NCBI GenBank assembly: GCA_031555955.1
Contig: JAVBTY010000042.1
Span: 62,001-126,000, forward strand
DNA from: Azoarcus sp031555955
Lineage (GTDB): Bacteria > Pseudomonadota > Gammaproteobacteria > Burkholderiales > Rhodocyclaceae
Direction: 5' to 3'
Length of the DNA stretch: 64,000 bases
In this document: positions 54,276-62,623 of the stretch, piece by piece
How positions within the stretch are numbered: the first letter of the stretch is position 1
Layout: each line of letters starts with the position of its first letter
Notes under the pieces: generated by a model
Told to the model about the DNA's origin: nothing
Databases searched by the model: none
What the model saw: only the letters and a program-made list of their open reading frames with translations
Translations under genes and position numbers: made by a program

Positions 54276-55724
54276 TCATTGCCCTGTTCCCGCGGCCCGC
54301 CTCCACAACATGGACAGTTCTGCCTTCAGGGTATGGCCATGGAAACAGATGCCGGCGAGCCAGCCGGTAACGGCGAGAAGCGCCGCGCAGACCAGCACGG
54401 CCAGAGTGGGCATTGCCAGTGCGCCGGAGTGGTTTGCAGACAGGATTGCCGCAGGGCCGGCCAGCGTCCAGGGAACGAGCAGATATGAGCGGCGGATGCT
54501 GCGGCAAAGATGCCTCGCGGTCAGGCCGAAACCTGCGCGTAGGGCGAAAAAATAGGCCACCAGTTCAACCGCATAGGCAAAGCCAAGAATAAATACAACC
54601 TGCCTGAGCGGTAACCATGCCGAGGCCGAAAGCCCTGCGATGCGGGCCGCCTGGATCAGCATTTCCGCATGCATCGCCCGCTTTACCTGGCCGCAGGCGA
54701 TAAGCGAAGTCCCCGCCATGGATATGGGCGTTGTCAGGATGGCAAAGCCGCACAGTATCGAGGCCAGCGGCGCGGCGTGCATCCACTGCGCGCCGAACAG
54801 GAACAGGATCAGCGGTTCGGCGAGCAGCGCGAGCAGCGCGAGCGCGGGCGCGGTGAAGGCGATCATGTAAGGCATCGAGCGGCAGTACATTTCTGCCGGA
54901 TCGCCGCCTTCGCGCGCGAGTTTGGCGAAAGACGGGAAGTACACGCCGCGCACGAGCGAAAACAGCTGGCCGAGCAGCATTTTCCGCAGGGCATCGGCGC
55001 GGCTGAAAAAGGCTACATCGGCGAAGCCCAGCGTGCGGCCAAGGATCAGATCCGGCGCGCTGGAACCGAATTCAGCAAAGAGGGTGCTTGCGCTTGCCAT
55101 TGAGCCGAAACGGACAACCTCCCCCAGCCCGCGCGTGCCCGGCAGCATGAAAATTTCTCCGCGGCGAAAGATGTTGAGCAGCACCACATTGCTGATATTT
55201 CCCGCAATCGCCCCCCAGGCCATGCTCAGATAGCTTTGTCCGGCGTAGGCGGCGATAACGGTAACCGTAGTGCTGATCAGCGCATTGGCAATGCTGACGA
55301 CGGCGATTTTGTGGAACTGAAGCTCCCGGCGCAGCAGGGCGAGCAGGGGTGCGCCGAAGGGCAGGATGACGAAGTTGATTGAAATCAGCCCGAGCACCTC
55401 AGCCACGCCGGGGTTGCCGTAAAAGCGTGCGATGGGGTGGCGCAGCAGCAGCAGCAGCGCGGCGATGAGCCACGAAATCCCCAGCATGACGGTGAATGCC
55501 GCGCGCAGGCGTTCCCGGGTGACCTCCCCGGCCTGGATGAGAAACTGGCTGACACCGAATTCCCGGAACACATGCGCGAAGGCGAGGATTGACGCGGCGA
55601 CCGAGAAGATGCCCACCTCCACCGGCGTGAGCAGGCGCGAGATGATGATGACGCTGATGAAATTGATTGCGAAAGTGGAGAACTGCGAAACCGCGCTGAT
55701 CCCCAGGGAGCGCCGGATGCTCAT
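54276..55724 (-). CDS. Wzx-like polysaccharide flippase (MATE/MVF-type)
   Basis: A 482-residue membrane protein with about 12-14 helices of the polysaccharide transport family; it would flip an undecaprenyl-linked glycan across the inner membrane. N-terminal block ISAVSQFSTFAINFISVIII and FREFGVSQFLIQ are typical. The start overlaps the GT2 stop by 4 bp. It belongs to a coupled operon of glycan genes; which glycan is unknown. Confidence 0.88.
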   Translation of the reverse strand: MSIRRSLGISAVSQFSTFAINFISVIIISRLLTPVEVGIFSVAASILAFAHVFREFGVSQFLIQAGEVTRERLRAAFTVMLGISWLIAALLLLLRHPIARFYGNPGVAEVLGLISINFVILPFGAPLLALLRRELQFHKIAVVSIANALISTTVTVIAAYAGQSYLSMAWGAIAGNISNVVLLNIFRRGEIFMLPGTRGLGEVVRFGSMASASTLFAEFGSSAPDLILGRTLGFADVAFFSRADALRKMLLGQLFSLVRGVYFPSFAKLAREGGDPAEMYCRSMPYMIAFTAPALALLALLAEPLILFLFGAQWMHAAPLASILCGFAILTTPISMAGTSLIACGQVKRAMHAEMLIQAARIAGLSASAWLPLRQVVFILGFAYAVELVAYFFALRAGFGLTARHLCRSIRRSYLLVPWTLAGPAAILSANHSGALAMPTLAVLVCAALLAVTGWLAGICFHGHTLKAELSMLWRRAAGTGQ

Positions 55725-56704
55725 CGGGAGTTTTCCGGCACGGCGGCGGGCTGCGGCGCGCTGACGGTTACACCGGCGGTTTTTTCAATGAAATAGCGCG
55801 GGCGCTGCTTGGTTTCGAGATAGATTTTGGCCAGATACTCGCCAATGATGCCGATACAAAGCAGCTGCACGCCGCCGAGCAGGTAGATGGGCACCACGGT
55901 GGAAGCCCAGCCCGGCACGGCCTGATCTGAAAACAGCTTGATCCACAGCGCCCAGGCCGATACGCCGAAGCTGCCCAGTGAAATCAGCAGGCCGAGACTG
56001 GTGATGAAATGCAGCGGCGCGGCGGAAAAGGATGAAATGCCCTGCCAGGCGAAGGCCAGCATTTTGCGCAAAGGATATTTGGATTCCCCGGCGAAGCGTT
56101 CCGCGCGGTCGTAGTACACCGTGGCCGAAGGAAAACCGATCTGCGGCACGATGCCGCGCAGAAAGAAGTTGCTTTCGCCGTACTCGCGCAGAGCGTTGAT
56201 GGCGCGGCGGCTGAGCAGGCGGTAATCGGCGTGGTTGAAGACGATTTCCACCCCCATGCGGGCGAGCAGGCGATAATAGCCTTCCGCCGTGAGGCGCTTG
56301 AAAAAGGTATCGGTATCGCGGCGGCGGCGCACGCCATATACCACGTCCATACCGGCGAGATGGGCGTCGACCATCTGCACGATGGCTTCCAGGTCGTCCT
56401 GCAGGTCGGCGTCGACGGAGATCACCGCATCGCCGTCGGCATGGAACAGGCCGGCGAGCAGGGCGTTCTGGTGGCCCCGGTTGCGCGACAGCTTCACGCC
56501 GCGCACGTAATTCTGGCTGGCGGCGCAGCTTTCGATCAGCTCCCAGGTGCGGTCACGGCTGCCGTCGTCGACGAAGATCGCGTGGCTGTCCGCGCTGATC
56601 TTTCCCTGCTCCACCAGGCGGCCGAGCAGCCCGGCAAGACGTTTCACGGTTTCGGGCAGAACTTCTTCTTCGTTGTAACAGGGGACGACGATTGAAAGCT
56701 TCAT
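55721..56704 (-). CDS. GtrB-like polyprenyl-phosphate glycosyltransferase (GT2)
   Basis: A 327-residue membrane GT2 enzyme: VVPCYNEEEVLPETV, FVDDGSRDRTWELIE and VDADLQDDLEAIVQM (DxD) form the catalytic core; two C-terminal helices (about 232-255 and 270-290) anchor it. It probably loads a sugar onto polyprenyl phosphate on the cytoplasmic side. The GtrA-like gene is directly upstream (1-bp overlap) and the GT39-like transferase before that, which together form a GtrA/GtrB/Gtr-type set. Confidence 0.92.
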   Translation of the reverse strand: MKLSIVVPCYNEEEVLPETVKRLAGLLGRLVEQGKISADSHAIFVDDGSRDRTWELIESCAASQNYVRGVKLSRNRGHQNALLAGLFHADGDAVISVDADLQDDLEAIVQMVDAHLAGMDVVYGVRRRRDTDTFFKRLTAEGYYRLLARMGVEIVFNHADYRLLSRRAINALREYGESNFFLRGIVPQIGFPSATVYYDRAERFAGESKYPLRKMLAFAWQGISSFSAAPLHFITSLGLLISLGSFGVSAWALWIKLFSDQAVPGWASTVVPIYLLGGVQLLCIGIIGEYLAKIYLETKQRPRYFIEKTAGVTVSAPQPAAVPENSR

Positions 56705-57132
56705 CAGGCGGGGTCACCGTTGCGGGGAGTTGAGTGAGCGGCTGTGGCGTGTGACGCCGGGGATGAGAACGTCCACAGGCGGTTGACAGCGAAATTCCAT
56801 GCCAGCGTGCCGATCGTCGCGCCGGCCTGGGCGATCAGGTAATGCGGCGCGCCAGCCGTGGTGAACAGCCACATCAGTGCGCCGTTGATCGCCAGCCCCG
56901 CCAGCGCCGTGGCGGCGAAGCGCGGCACGGCCTCACGGTGGCGCCGCGCCGAGGCGAAGGTGAAGCGCCGGTTCAGTGCGTAATTGACGATCGCGCCGAG
57001 CACGAAACCGGCGCTGCTCGCCGGCACCGGCGCGACGCCCACATGAACCAGCGCCATCAGCAGCGCGTAATGCACGGCGGTGGCGATGCCGCCGACGATC
57101 AGGAAACGGAAAAGTTGCCGTGGCAGCGTCAT
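56704..57132 (-). CDS. GtrA-like flippase
   Basis: A 142-residue, four-helix GtrA family protein (FLIVGGIATAVHYALL, FVLGAIVNYALNRRFTF, AWNFAVNRLWTF). In phage and O-antigen systems GtrA moves bactoprenyl-P-glucose to the periplasmic face. I chose the ATG at 57132, which overlaps the GT39-like stop by 4 bp. Operon mate of GtrB and the GT39-like gene. Confidence 0.92.
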   Translation of the reverse strand: MTLPRQLFRFLIVGGIATAVHYALLMALVHVGVAPVPASSAGFVLGAIVNYALNRRFTFASARRHREAVPRFAATALAGLAINGALMWLFTTAGAPHYLIAQAGATIGTLAWNFAVNRLWTFSSPASHATAAHSTPRNGDPA

Positions 57133-58604
57133 GCCTGTGTCCGCCGCGCCCACGGCGCTACCAGAGAACAGGCGATCAGCACCGGCAGCACCCACAGCAC
57201 CGGCATGTGATATTTGCCAGCGCTCTCGAAGATGCTGTGCAGTGCGAACAGATAAAGCCACAGCCATAGGGGCAGCCGCGCCAGCGCCGGTGGACTCAAA
57301 CCCGCTGCGCGCAGGGAGAACACGGCGGCTGCGAGCAGCGTCCACATTGCCAGCCACCAGGCGTTGGCGGCGGCTTTCAGCACCAGGTAAAGCGTGCCGC
57401 TATCGCTCGCCTTGCCCACTTTCAGTGTGCTGTAAATGCCCGCGGCATCGTCGCCCATAAAGCGGAGCTGCTTTTCCACCGCCAGCGCGGCAAAGGCGGC
57501 GGGCTGGGTGCGTATCCACTCCTGCGCCAGGCGCTTGCCTTCCCTGTCACGCTCCAGTTCGGGCAGCGCGGACAGATCGATCTCGCCGTGTCTGGTGTAA
57601 CCGCCGGTGGCGAGCGGGTTGTTGGCGCGGTACAGATTGTCGCCGCCGTTGGTCGAAACCAGCACGAACTGCCCGAACACGCTGTAATTACGCGCCGTCC
57701 ACGGTGCTATCGCCAGAACGATGCCAAGCGCAAGCAGCAGCGACAGGCCCAGCGCGCGTGGCAGCGGTAATGCGGCTACAAGCAGTCCGCATGCGGCCAG
57801 CGGCAGCAGCTGCAGCGAAGGCTGCACGAGAATGCAGCCGCCAAGCAGCAGACCGGCCCATACCAGCCGCCACGGCGCGCCGCGCTCGCGCAGCGCGCTG
57901 GCGACGATCCAGCATGCCCACGGCAGCAGGGCGATGATTACCGCCTCCTTGTCCGGCGTGGCCGTGCTGGCGATCAGGTTGGGCCACAGCGCGAGCAGCA
58001 GGGCCGCCAGCCGCCCCGCCGCGCTGCCGCCGAGCAAGGTGGCGATGCGGGCGACGCCGGTGAGGGCGATGACGAACAGCACCATGTTCGACAGCAGCCA
58101 GGCGAGCCTGCCGGGGCCTAGCACCTTCATCCATGCGGACAGAAACAGGGGATAGCCCGCAGGCCAGTAGGCATGGGTGCCGGAGATTTCATATGCTCCG
58201 CCCGAGGCGAGCTGGCGCGCAAGAGCGGTGTAAATGGCGCTGTCCGACCCCGGCTCGGCGGGGAATGCCAGCACCCATGCCAGGCGCAGGCTAAGGCCGA
58301 GCAGGATGATGAGCAGGAGCGGCAGACGCATCAGCGTGGTTTCGGCGCGGAGCGACCATTCCGGCAGTCTGCGCGCGAGCATCCAGGCGGCGATGCCAAA
58401 GCATAAGGCGACGCCAAGAGCGGCGGGAATGAACCATGCTGGTGTGGCCGGACCTTCTCCGAGGGTCAGGCGCAAGGTCAGAAGCGGTGTGGCGAAGCAG
58501 GCCAGCGCGGCGAGCAGCAGCACCAGTGCGTCGAGCCAGGCGCCGCCCGCCAGAGGCAGCAGGCATGAGCCCGGGCGTGGGGAAAAGCCGGATTGCACGT
58601 TCAT
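57129..58604 (-). CDS. GT39/ArnT-like membrane glycosyltransferase
   Basis: A 491-residue protein with about 11-12 helices; the first loop carries EPGSDSAIYTALARQLASGG and YWPAGYPLFLSAWMKVLG, the acidic catalytic region of the dolichyl-P-mannose:protein mannosyltransferase/ArnT superfamily. It would move the polyprenyl-linked sugar to an acceptor in the periplasm. ATG at 58604 is 10 bp after the decarboxylase stop. Together with GtrA/GtrB it replaces the usual third gene of a Gtr set. Acceptor unknown. Confidence 0.85.
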   Translation of the reverse strand: MNVQSGFSPRPGSCLLPLAGGAWLDALVLLLAALACFATPLLTLRLTLGEGPATPAWFIPAALGVALCFGIAAWMLARRLPEWSLRAETTLMRLPLLLIILLGLSLRLAWVLAFPAEPGSDSAIYTALARQLASGGAYEISGTHAYWPAGYPLFLSAWMKVLGPGRLAWLLSNMVLFVIALTGVARIATLLGGSAAGRLAALLLALWPNLIASTATPDKEAVIIALLPWACWIVASALRERGAPWRLVWAGLLLGGCILVQPSLQLLPLAACGLLVAALPLPRALGLSLLLALGIVLAIAPWTARNYSVFGQFVLVSTNGGDNLYRANNPLATGGYTRHGEIDLSALPELERDREGKRLAQEWIRTQPAAFAALAVEKQLRFMGDDAAGIYSTLKVGKASDSGTLYLVLKAAANAWWLAMWTLLAAAVFSLRAAGLSPPALARLPLWLWLYLFALHSIFESAGKYHMPVLWVLPVLIACSLVAPWARRTQA

Positions 58605-58614
58605 GGCGGTGCGT

Positions 58615-59847
58615 CTAGACCAGCGCTTCGATAACCGCGGGGTGCCCCAGGAATGCCTGCGGACTGGCGCTGGCGCCATAGGCGCCGGACTGGAAGACTA
58701 CGACCAGATCGCCGGGGCCAGCCTTAGCGAGCGTCATGCGGTCGGCGAGCAGATCGAGCGGCGTGCACAGCGGGCCGACCACCGAGACGGTTTCGGTGGC
58801 GGCCGCGTTCATGCGGTTGCCGATCGCCACCGGGTAGTTCTTGCGGATCACCTGGCCGAAGTTGCCCGATGCGGAAAGGTGATGGTGCAGTCCGCCATCG
58901 GTGACGAGATAGGTGTGGCCGCGCGACACCTTGCGGTCGACGACGCGGCACACGTACAGCCCCGCTTCGCCGGTCAGATAGCGGCCGAGTTCGATGGTGA
59001 CTTCGGCCTGCGGCAGTTCGCGCGCCGCGCGTTTGCACAACATGGCCAGATTGTCGGCGACCGGCTGCAGTTCCAGCCGTTGTTCGCCGGGAAAGTAAGG
59101 AATGCCGAAGCCGCCGCCAAGGTTGAGGAAACGTACCGGCGCGGGCGCACCGGCAGCCAGTTGCAGGGCCAGTTCATAGCTTTTGCGCTGTGCTTCGACG
59201 ATGGCTTCGGCCTTCAGGTTCTGCGAGCCGGTGAACAGGTGAAAGCCCTCGAAGGCGAGACCGGCGCGGCCGATTTCGGCGAGCAGTTCAGGAACCTGCT
59301 CGGCATCGACGCCGAACTGTTTTGGCCCGCCGCTCATTTTCATGCCCGAGCTTTTCAGCTCGAAATCGGGATTCACGCGCACCGCCACACGCGCGGGCCA
59401 GCCGGTTTCGGTGCTGATCGCGGCCAGTTCGGCGACTTCGCGGAACGATTCGATATTCACCAGAATGCCTGCAGCGACCGCCTGCGCCAGTTCGGCGCGC
59501 TGTTTGCCGGGGCCGGCAAAGCTGATGTCGTGTGGATTGGCGCCAGCATCCAGGGCCGTTTTCAGCTCACCCGCCGAGGCCACGTCCAGCCCATCGACCA
59601 GTCCGGCCATATGCGCGACCAGCGCTGGCATGGGGTTGGCCTTGACCGCGTAATGCAGTTTCAGCGTTGGCGGCAGCGCGGCGCGCAGGGTGTTGACGCG
59701 CGCCGTGAGCAAGGCGCGGTCGTAGACGTAGAACGGGGTGCGGCCCACGCGTGCGGCGAGCCGGGAGAGTGGCATGCCGCCGGTGAGCAGTTCGCCATCG
59801 TGTACCGGAAACTGGCTGGCCGGGGCGTGTTGTGGGGGGGCGTTCAT
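58615..59847 (-). CDS. PLP-dependent decarboxylase, exosortase-A-associated type
   Basis: A 410-residue fold-type III (alanine racemase-like barrel plus beta domain) decarboxylase related to diaminopimelate/ornithine decarboxylases. The PLP lysine is in LHYAVKANPMPAL; FNLGGG-type loop is FLNLGGGFGIPYF; the C-terminal active-site Cys is in GPLCTPLDLLADR, where CTPLD replaces the CESSD/CDSxD of amino acid decarboxylases, pointing to another substrate. It overlaps the ligase stop by 4 bp. This ligase/decarboxylase pair is known from XrtA/PEP-CTERM exopolysaccharide clusters. Confidence 0.87.
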   Translation of the reverse strand: MNAPPQHAPASQFPVHDGELLTGGMPLSRLAARVGRTPFYVYDRALLTARVNTLRAALPPTLKLHYAVKANPMPALVAHMAGLVDGLDVASAGELKTALDAGANPHDISFAGPGKQRAELAQAVAAGILVNIESFREVAELAAISTETGWPARVAVRVNPDFELKSSGMKMSGGPKQFGVDAEQVPELLAEIGRAGLAFEGFHLFTGSQNLKAEAIVEAQRKSYELALQLAAGAPAPVRFLNLGGGFGIPYFPGEQRLELQPVADNLAMLCKRAARELPQAEVTIELGRYLTGEAGLYVCRVVDRKVSRGHTYLVTDGGLHHHLSASGNFGQVIRKNYPVAIGNRMNAAATETVSVVGPLCTPLDLLADRMTLAKAGPGDLVVVFQSGAYGASASPQAFLGHPAVIEALV

Positions 59848-61448
59848 GTGGCGTTCTCCTGTGCGGCGGCAAATCCGGCGGACAGGCTTTTGCGGTCGAT
59901 CTTGCCGTTGGGGTTGCGGGGCAGCGCGCCCGTGCGGGTTTCGATGTGCGCGGGCACCATGTAGGCGGGCATGCGGGCGCGGCATTGCGCGAGCAGTTCC
60001 GCGGTATCGAGCGTGCCGCCCTGCGGCGGCGTGGCGATAACGCAGATGGCCTGGCCGAGCGTGGCGTGCGGAATGCCGAAAGCCGCGCATTCGCCAACCA
60101 GCCGCGTGGCGTAGAGAATTTCCTCGACCTCGGTCGGGCTGACCCGGTAGCCGGAGGTCTTGATCATTTCGTCGCGGCGGCCGATGAAATACAGATAACC
60201 TTCTTCGTCCATGCGCACCGTGTCGCCGGAGAAAACGGCGATTTCCGGCAAGACGAGCCCGCTTTCGCGGCCAGGTGCCTTCGCGGGCAGTGGCCTGAAG
60301 CGCTCGGCGGTTTTTTCCACGTCGTTCCAGTAGCCCATGGCGACCAGCGCGCCGCGCTGGACCAGCTCGCCCGCCTCGTTGGGGGCGCATGGCGAGCCAT
60401 CCTCGCGCAGCACCCTGACTTCGGCGTTGGGAATGGCCTTGCCGATGGAATCGGGACGGCGGTCCGCTTCTTCCGGCGGCAGGAATGTGGCGCGGAAAGC
60501 CTCGGTGAGGCCGTACATCAGGAACGGGCGGCTGCGCGGGAAGTGTTCGCGCAGGCGGGTCAGCGTTTCCAGCGGCATGCGCCCGCCGGTGTTGGCGAAG
60601 TAGCGCAGATGTTCAGTCACCGTCTCTGGCCAGCGCAGTTGCGCGAGCTGGATCCACAGCGGCGGCACGGCGGTGAGGCCGGTGACGCGTTCGCGCGCCA
60701 CGGCGTTGAGCACGTCGCGCGGCATCAGGTAGTTCAGCAGCACGACCCGCGCGCCAGCGTGAAAGGCGGTGGTGAGCTGTGAGAAACCGGCGTCGAACGA
60801 TAGCGGCAGCGCGGCGAGCAGGGTGTCGTCCGCGTGGTTGCCGAGGTAGCTGGCGACGCTTTTGGCTCCGGCCACCATGTTGCGGTGCGATAGCACCACG
60901 CCCTTGGGGCGGCCGGTGCTGCCGGAGGTGTAGAGGATCGCCGCCATGTCGGTATCGACAATGCGGTGCGGCGTGCGCGCCGGAGCTTCCAGCAGCGCGG
61001 CGAAACGGTGCGCCGAGGCGGCGGTGGGCGCCGGCAGCGGATCGGGCGGACCGGTGAGCACGATATGGCGCAGGTCGTGACAACTGGCAAGGACATCGGC
61101 CAGCGCGGCGAAACGCTCGGGGGAGGTGACCAGCACGCGGACGTTGCAGTCGCGCAGGATATAGCCGACCTGTTCGGCCTTGAGGATCGGGTTCACCGGC
61201 ACGAACACGCCGCCGGCGGCGCTGGCGCCGAACATGGCGATCACGTTCTCGATGCTCTTGTCGAGATAGACGCCGATGCGTTCGCCGCGATCCAGATCCA
61301 GGTTGAGCAGGCCGCTGGCGAAGGCGCCGATACGGGCGTCAAGCGCCGCGTAGGGCAGGTGTTCCGCCCCGGCGGTGAGGGCGATGCGTTCGGGCGCGCG
61401 CCCGGCCGCGGCGGCGGGAAGGTGGTGCAGCAGATAGGTGGCGTTCAT
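59844..61448 (-). CDS. Acyl-CoA ligase (AMP-forming), exosortase-A-associated type
   Basis: A 534-residue adenylating enzyme. P-loop AAILYTSGSTGRPKGVVLSH, LMYGLTEAFRATFLPP, and YFIGRRDEMIKTSGYRVSPT with the C-terminal catalytic Lys (NPNGKIDRKSL) are complete. The overall look is that of A-domain-like ligases found next to the PLP decarboxylase in XrtA loci. It heads the operon 52065-61448. ATG at 61448 is the family-typical start (MNATYLLHHLPAAAAGR). An acyl carrier partner is not visible here. Confidence 0.88.
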   Translation of the reverse strand: MNATYLLHHLPAAAAGRAPERIALTAGAEHLPYAALDARIGAFASGLLNLDLDRGERIGVYLDKSIENVIAMFGASAAGGVFVPVNPILKAEQVGYILRDCNVRVLVTSPERFAALADVLASCHDLRHIVLTGPPDPLPAPTAASAHRFAALLEAPARTPHRIVDTDMAAILYTSGSTGRPKGVVLSHRNMVAGAKSVASYLGNHADDTLLAALPLSFDAGFSQLTTAFHAGARVVLLNYLMPRDVLNAVARERVTGLTAVPPLWIQLAQLRWPETVTEHLRYFANTGGRMPLETLTRLREHFPRSRPFLMYGLTEAFRATFLPPEEADRRPDSIGKAIPNAEVRVLREDGSPCAPNEAGELVQRGALVAMGYWNDVEKTAERFRPLPAKAPGRESGLVLPEIAVFSGDTVRMDEEGYLYFIGRRDEMIKTSGYRVSPTEVEEILYATRLVGECAAFGIPHATLGQAICVIATPPQGGTLDTAELLAQCRARMPAYMVPAHIETRTGALPRNPNGKIDRKSLSAGFAAAQENAT

Positions 61449-61723
61449 GGGCGGAAAATGCTGTCTACATCGTTGCGGGGGGCAGTCTATACGAACGCAG
61501 GCAGAGTGTTTGAGACATCGTCCACTCTTCTGCCAATCCGGCAAGGTGAGATCCGCGAAGATATGGGCCCGGATATTCCGGGCAGGAGACGGTTTTTTCG
61601 TGAAAAGCCAGTCCGGCAGTGCTTCCTTGCCGCTGTTTCAGCGGATTTTTGCCTGCGAACGACAGCCTGCGGGGGGATGGATCCGTTTTTCCACGACGCT
61701 GGAAGGCGCCAGGAAGGGAGGGG

Positions 61724-62203
61724 TCAGCCTTTCCCGTTTCCGGTGGTTTTGATGTCGACGATGACGGCCGCGTCGAACTTGTTCCAGCTGATCATGATGA
61801 CGAACGGGCGCGGGCGGATGAGCGGTTCAAGCTGCTCGGTGGAACCGGCCATGGTGACAGGGACGGAGATTTCCATTTTCTCGCCGAAATACTTGCGGGC
61901 ATTGCCGGCAATGGTATTGGCGATTTCTCCCGCCGTGTCGAGCAGGTTGGCGTCATGCAGATGTGGTTCGCGGATGGAGAGCAGAAATCTGGACAGCATC
62001 TGGCGCGGTGCGGAAAAATAGATGCAGCCGTGATAATCCCCGGAGACGTTGATCAGGCCGGTGAAATCGAACGCCGGGGGCAGCATTTCCCCGTTCGCAA
62101 GAAACGCAGCCTTGATACCCGCTTTTTCGCGGGTCATCATGGAAAAAAAGTTGCTGACTGCGTCAACGAAAACGCGGATTTCCTGCTCATTAATATCGGC
62201 CAT
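61724..62203 (-). CDS. CheX-like phosphatase
   Basis: A 159-residue CheX/CheC-type domain. The ExxN phosphatase motif is in DTAGEIANTIAGNARKYFG, the second helix repeats in PRPFVIMISWNKF. CheX removes phosphate from CheY-P. It stands 5 bp after a CheY-like gene and in line with a CheA-like kinase, so the three form a closed signalling unit. Family clear, target process unknown. Confidence 0.85.
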   Translation of the reverse strand: MADINEQEIRVFVDAVSNFFSMMTREKAGIKAAFLANGEMLPPAFDFTGLINVSGDYHGCIYFSAPRQMLSRFLLSIREPHLHDANLLDTAGEIANTIAGNARKYFGEKMEISVPVTMAGSTEQLEPLIRPRPFVIMISWNKFDAAVIVDIKTTGNGKG

Positions 62204-62208
62204 GGGGG

Positions 62209-62574
62209 TCAGCTCACCAATTCATTAAATGCATCAACAAGTTGCTGGTCTGTAAACGGTTTGTAGAGAAAGCCTTTTGCACCTTTTTTAAGCGCGGCGA
62301 TGGCTGTCGCCTTGTCGCTGAGGGCGGAAATAACCAGGATATTTACGTCGGGGTCCAGATCGACCATCCTGGAGGTGCATTCAACGCCATCCATGACGGG
62401 CATGGTCAGATCCATCGTGACGATGTCCGGCCTGCTCTGTTCAAACACAGCCAGGGCATCGGAGCCGTTTTTCGCCATGCCGACAACGATCATCGCCGGA
62501 ATCTGTTCATTGCTGAGCAGCCGGACAATCCGGTTCCTGATAATGATGGAGTCGTCGACAATCAGAACTCTCAT
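62209..62574 (-). CDS. CheY-like single-domain response regulator
   Basis: A 121-residue receiver with all key residues: VDDS acidic pair, phospho-Asp in DIVTMDLTMPVMDG, ISALSD (Thr/Ser switch) and YKPF Lys. No output domain, so it acts by binding. ATG at 62574 has AGGAAA about 7 bp before it. Upstream start codons in frame would overlap the CheA-like gene. Partners: the kinase just upstream and CheX just downstream. Confidence 0.92.
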   Translation of the reverse strand: MRVLIVDDSIIIRNRIVRLLSNEQIPAMIVVGMAKNGSDALAVFEQSRPDIVTMDLTMPVMDGVECTSRMVDLDPDVNILVISALSDKATAIAALKKGAKGFLYKPFTDQQLVDAFNELVS

Positions 62575-62623
62575 GGCTTTTTCCTGCTGTTCCGGGCCAT
62601 TCTGGCGCAACATGCTCATATGT

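Noticed and set aside
52065..61448. Complete XrtA/PEP-CTERM exopolysaccharide locus
   Set aside because: Only the ligase/decarboxylase types point there; exosortase, epsH-like and PEP-CTERM genes are not in the window.
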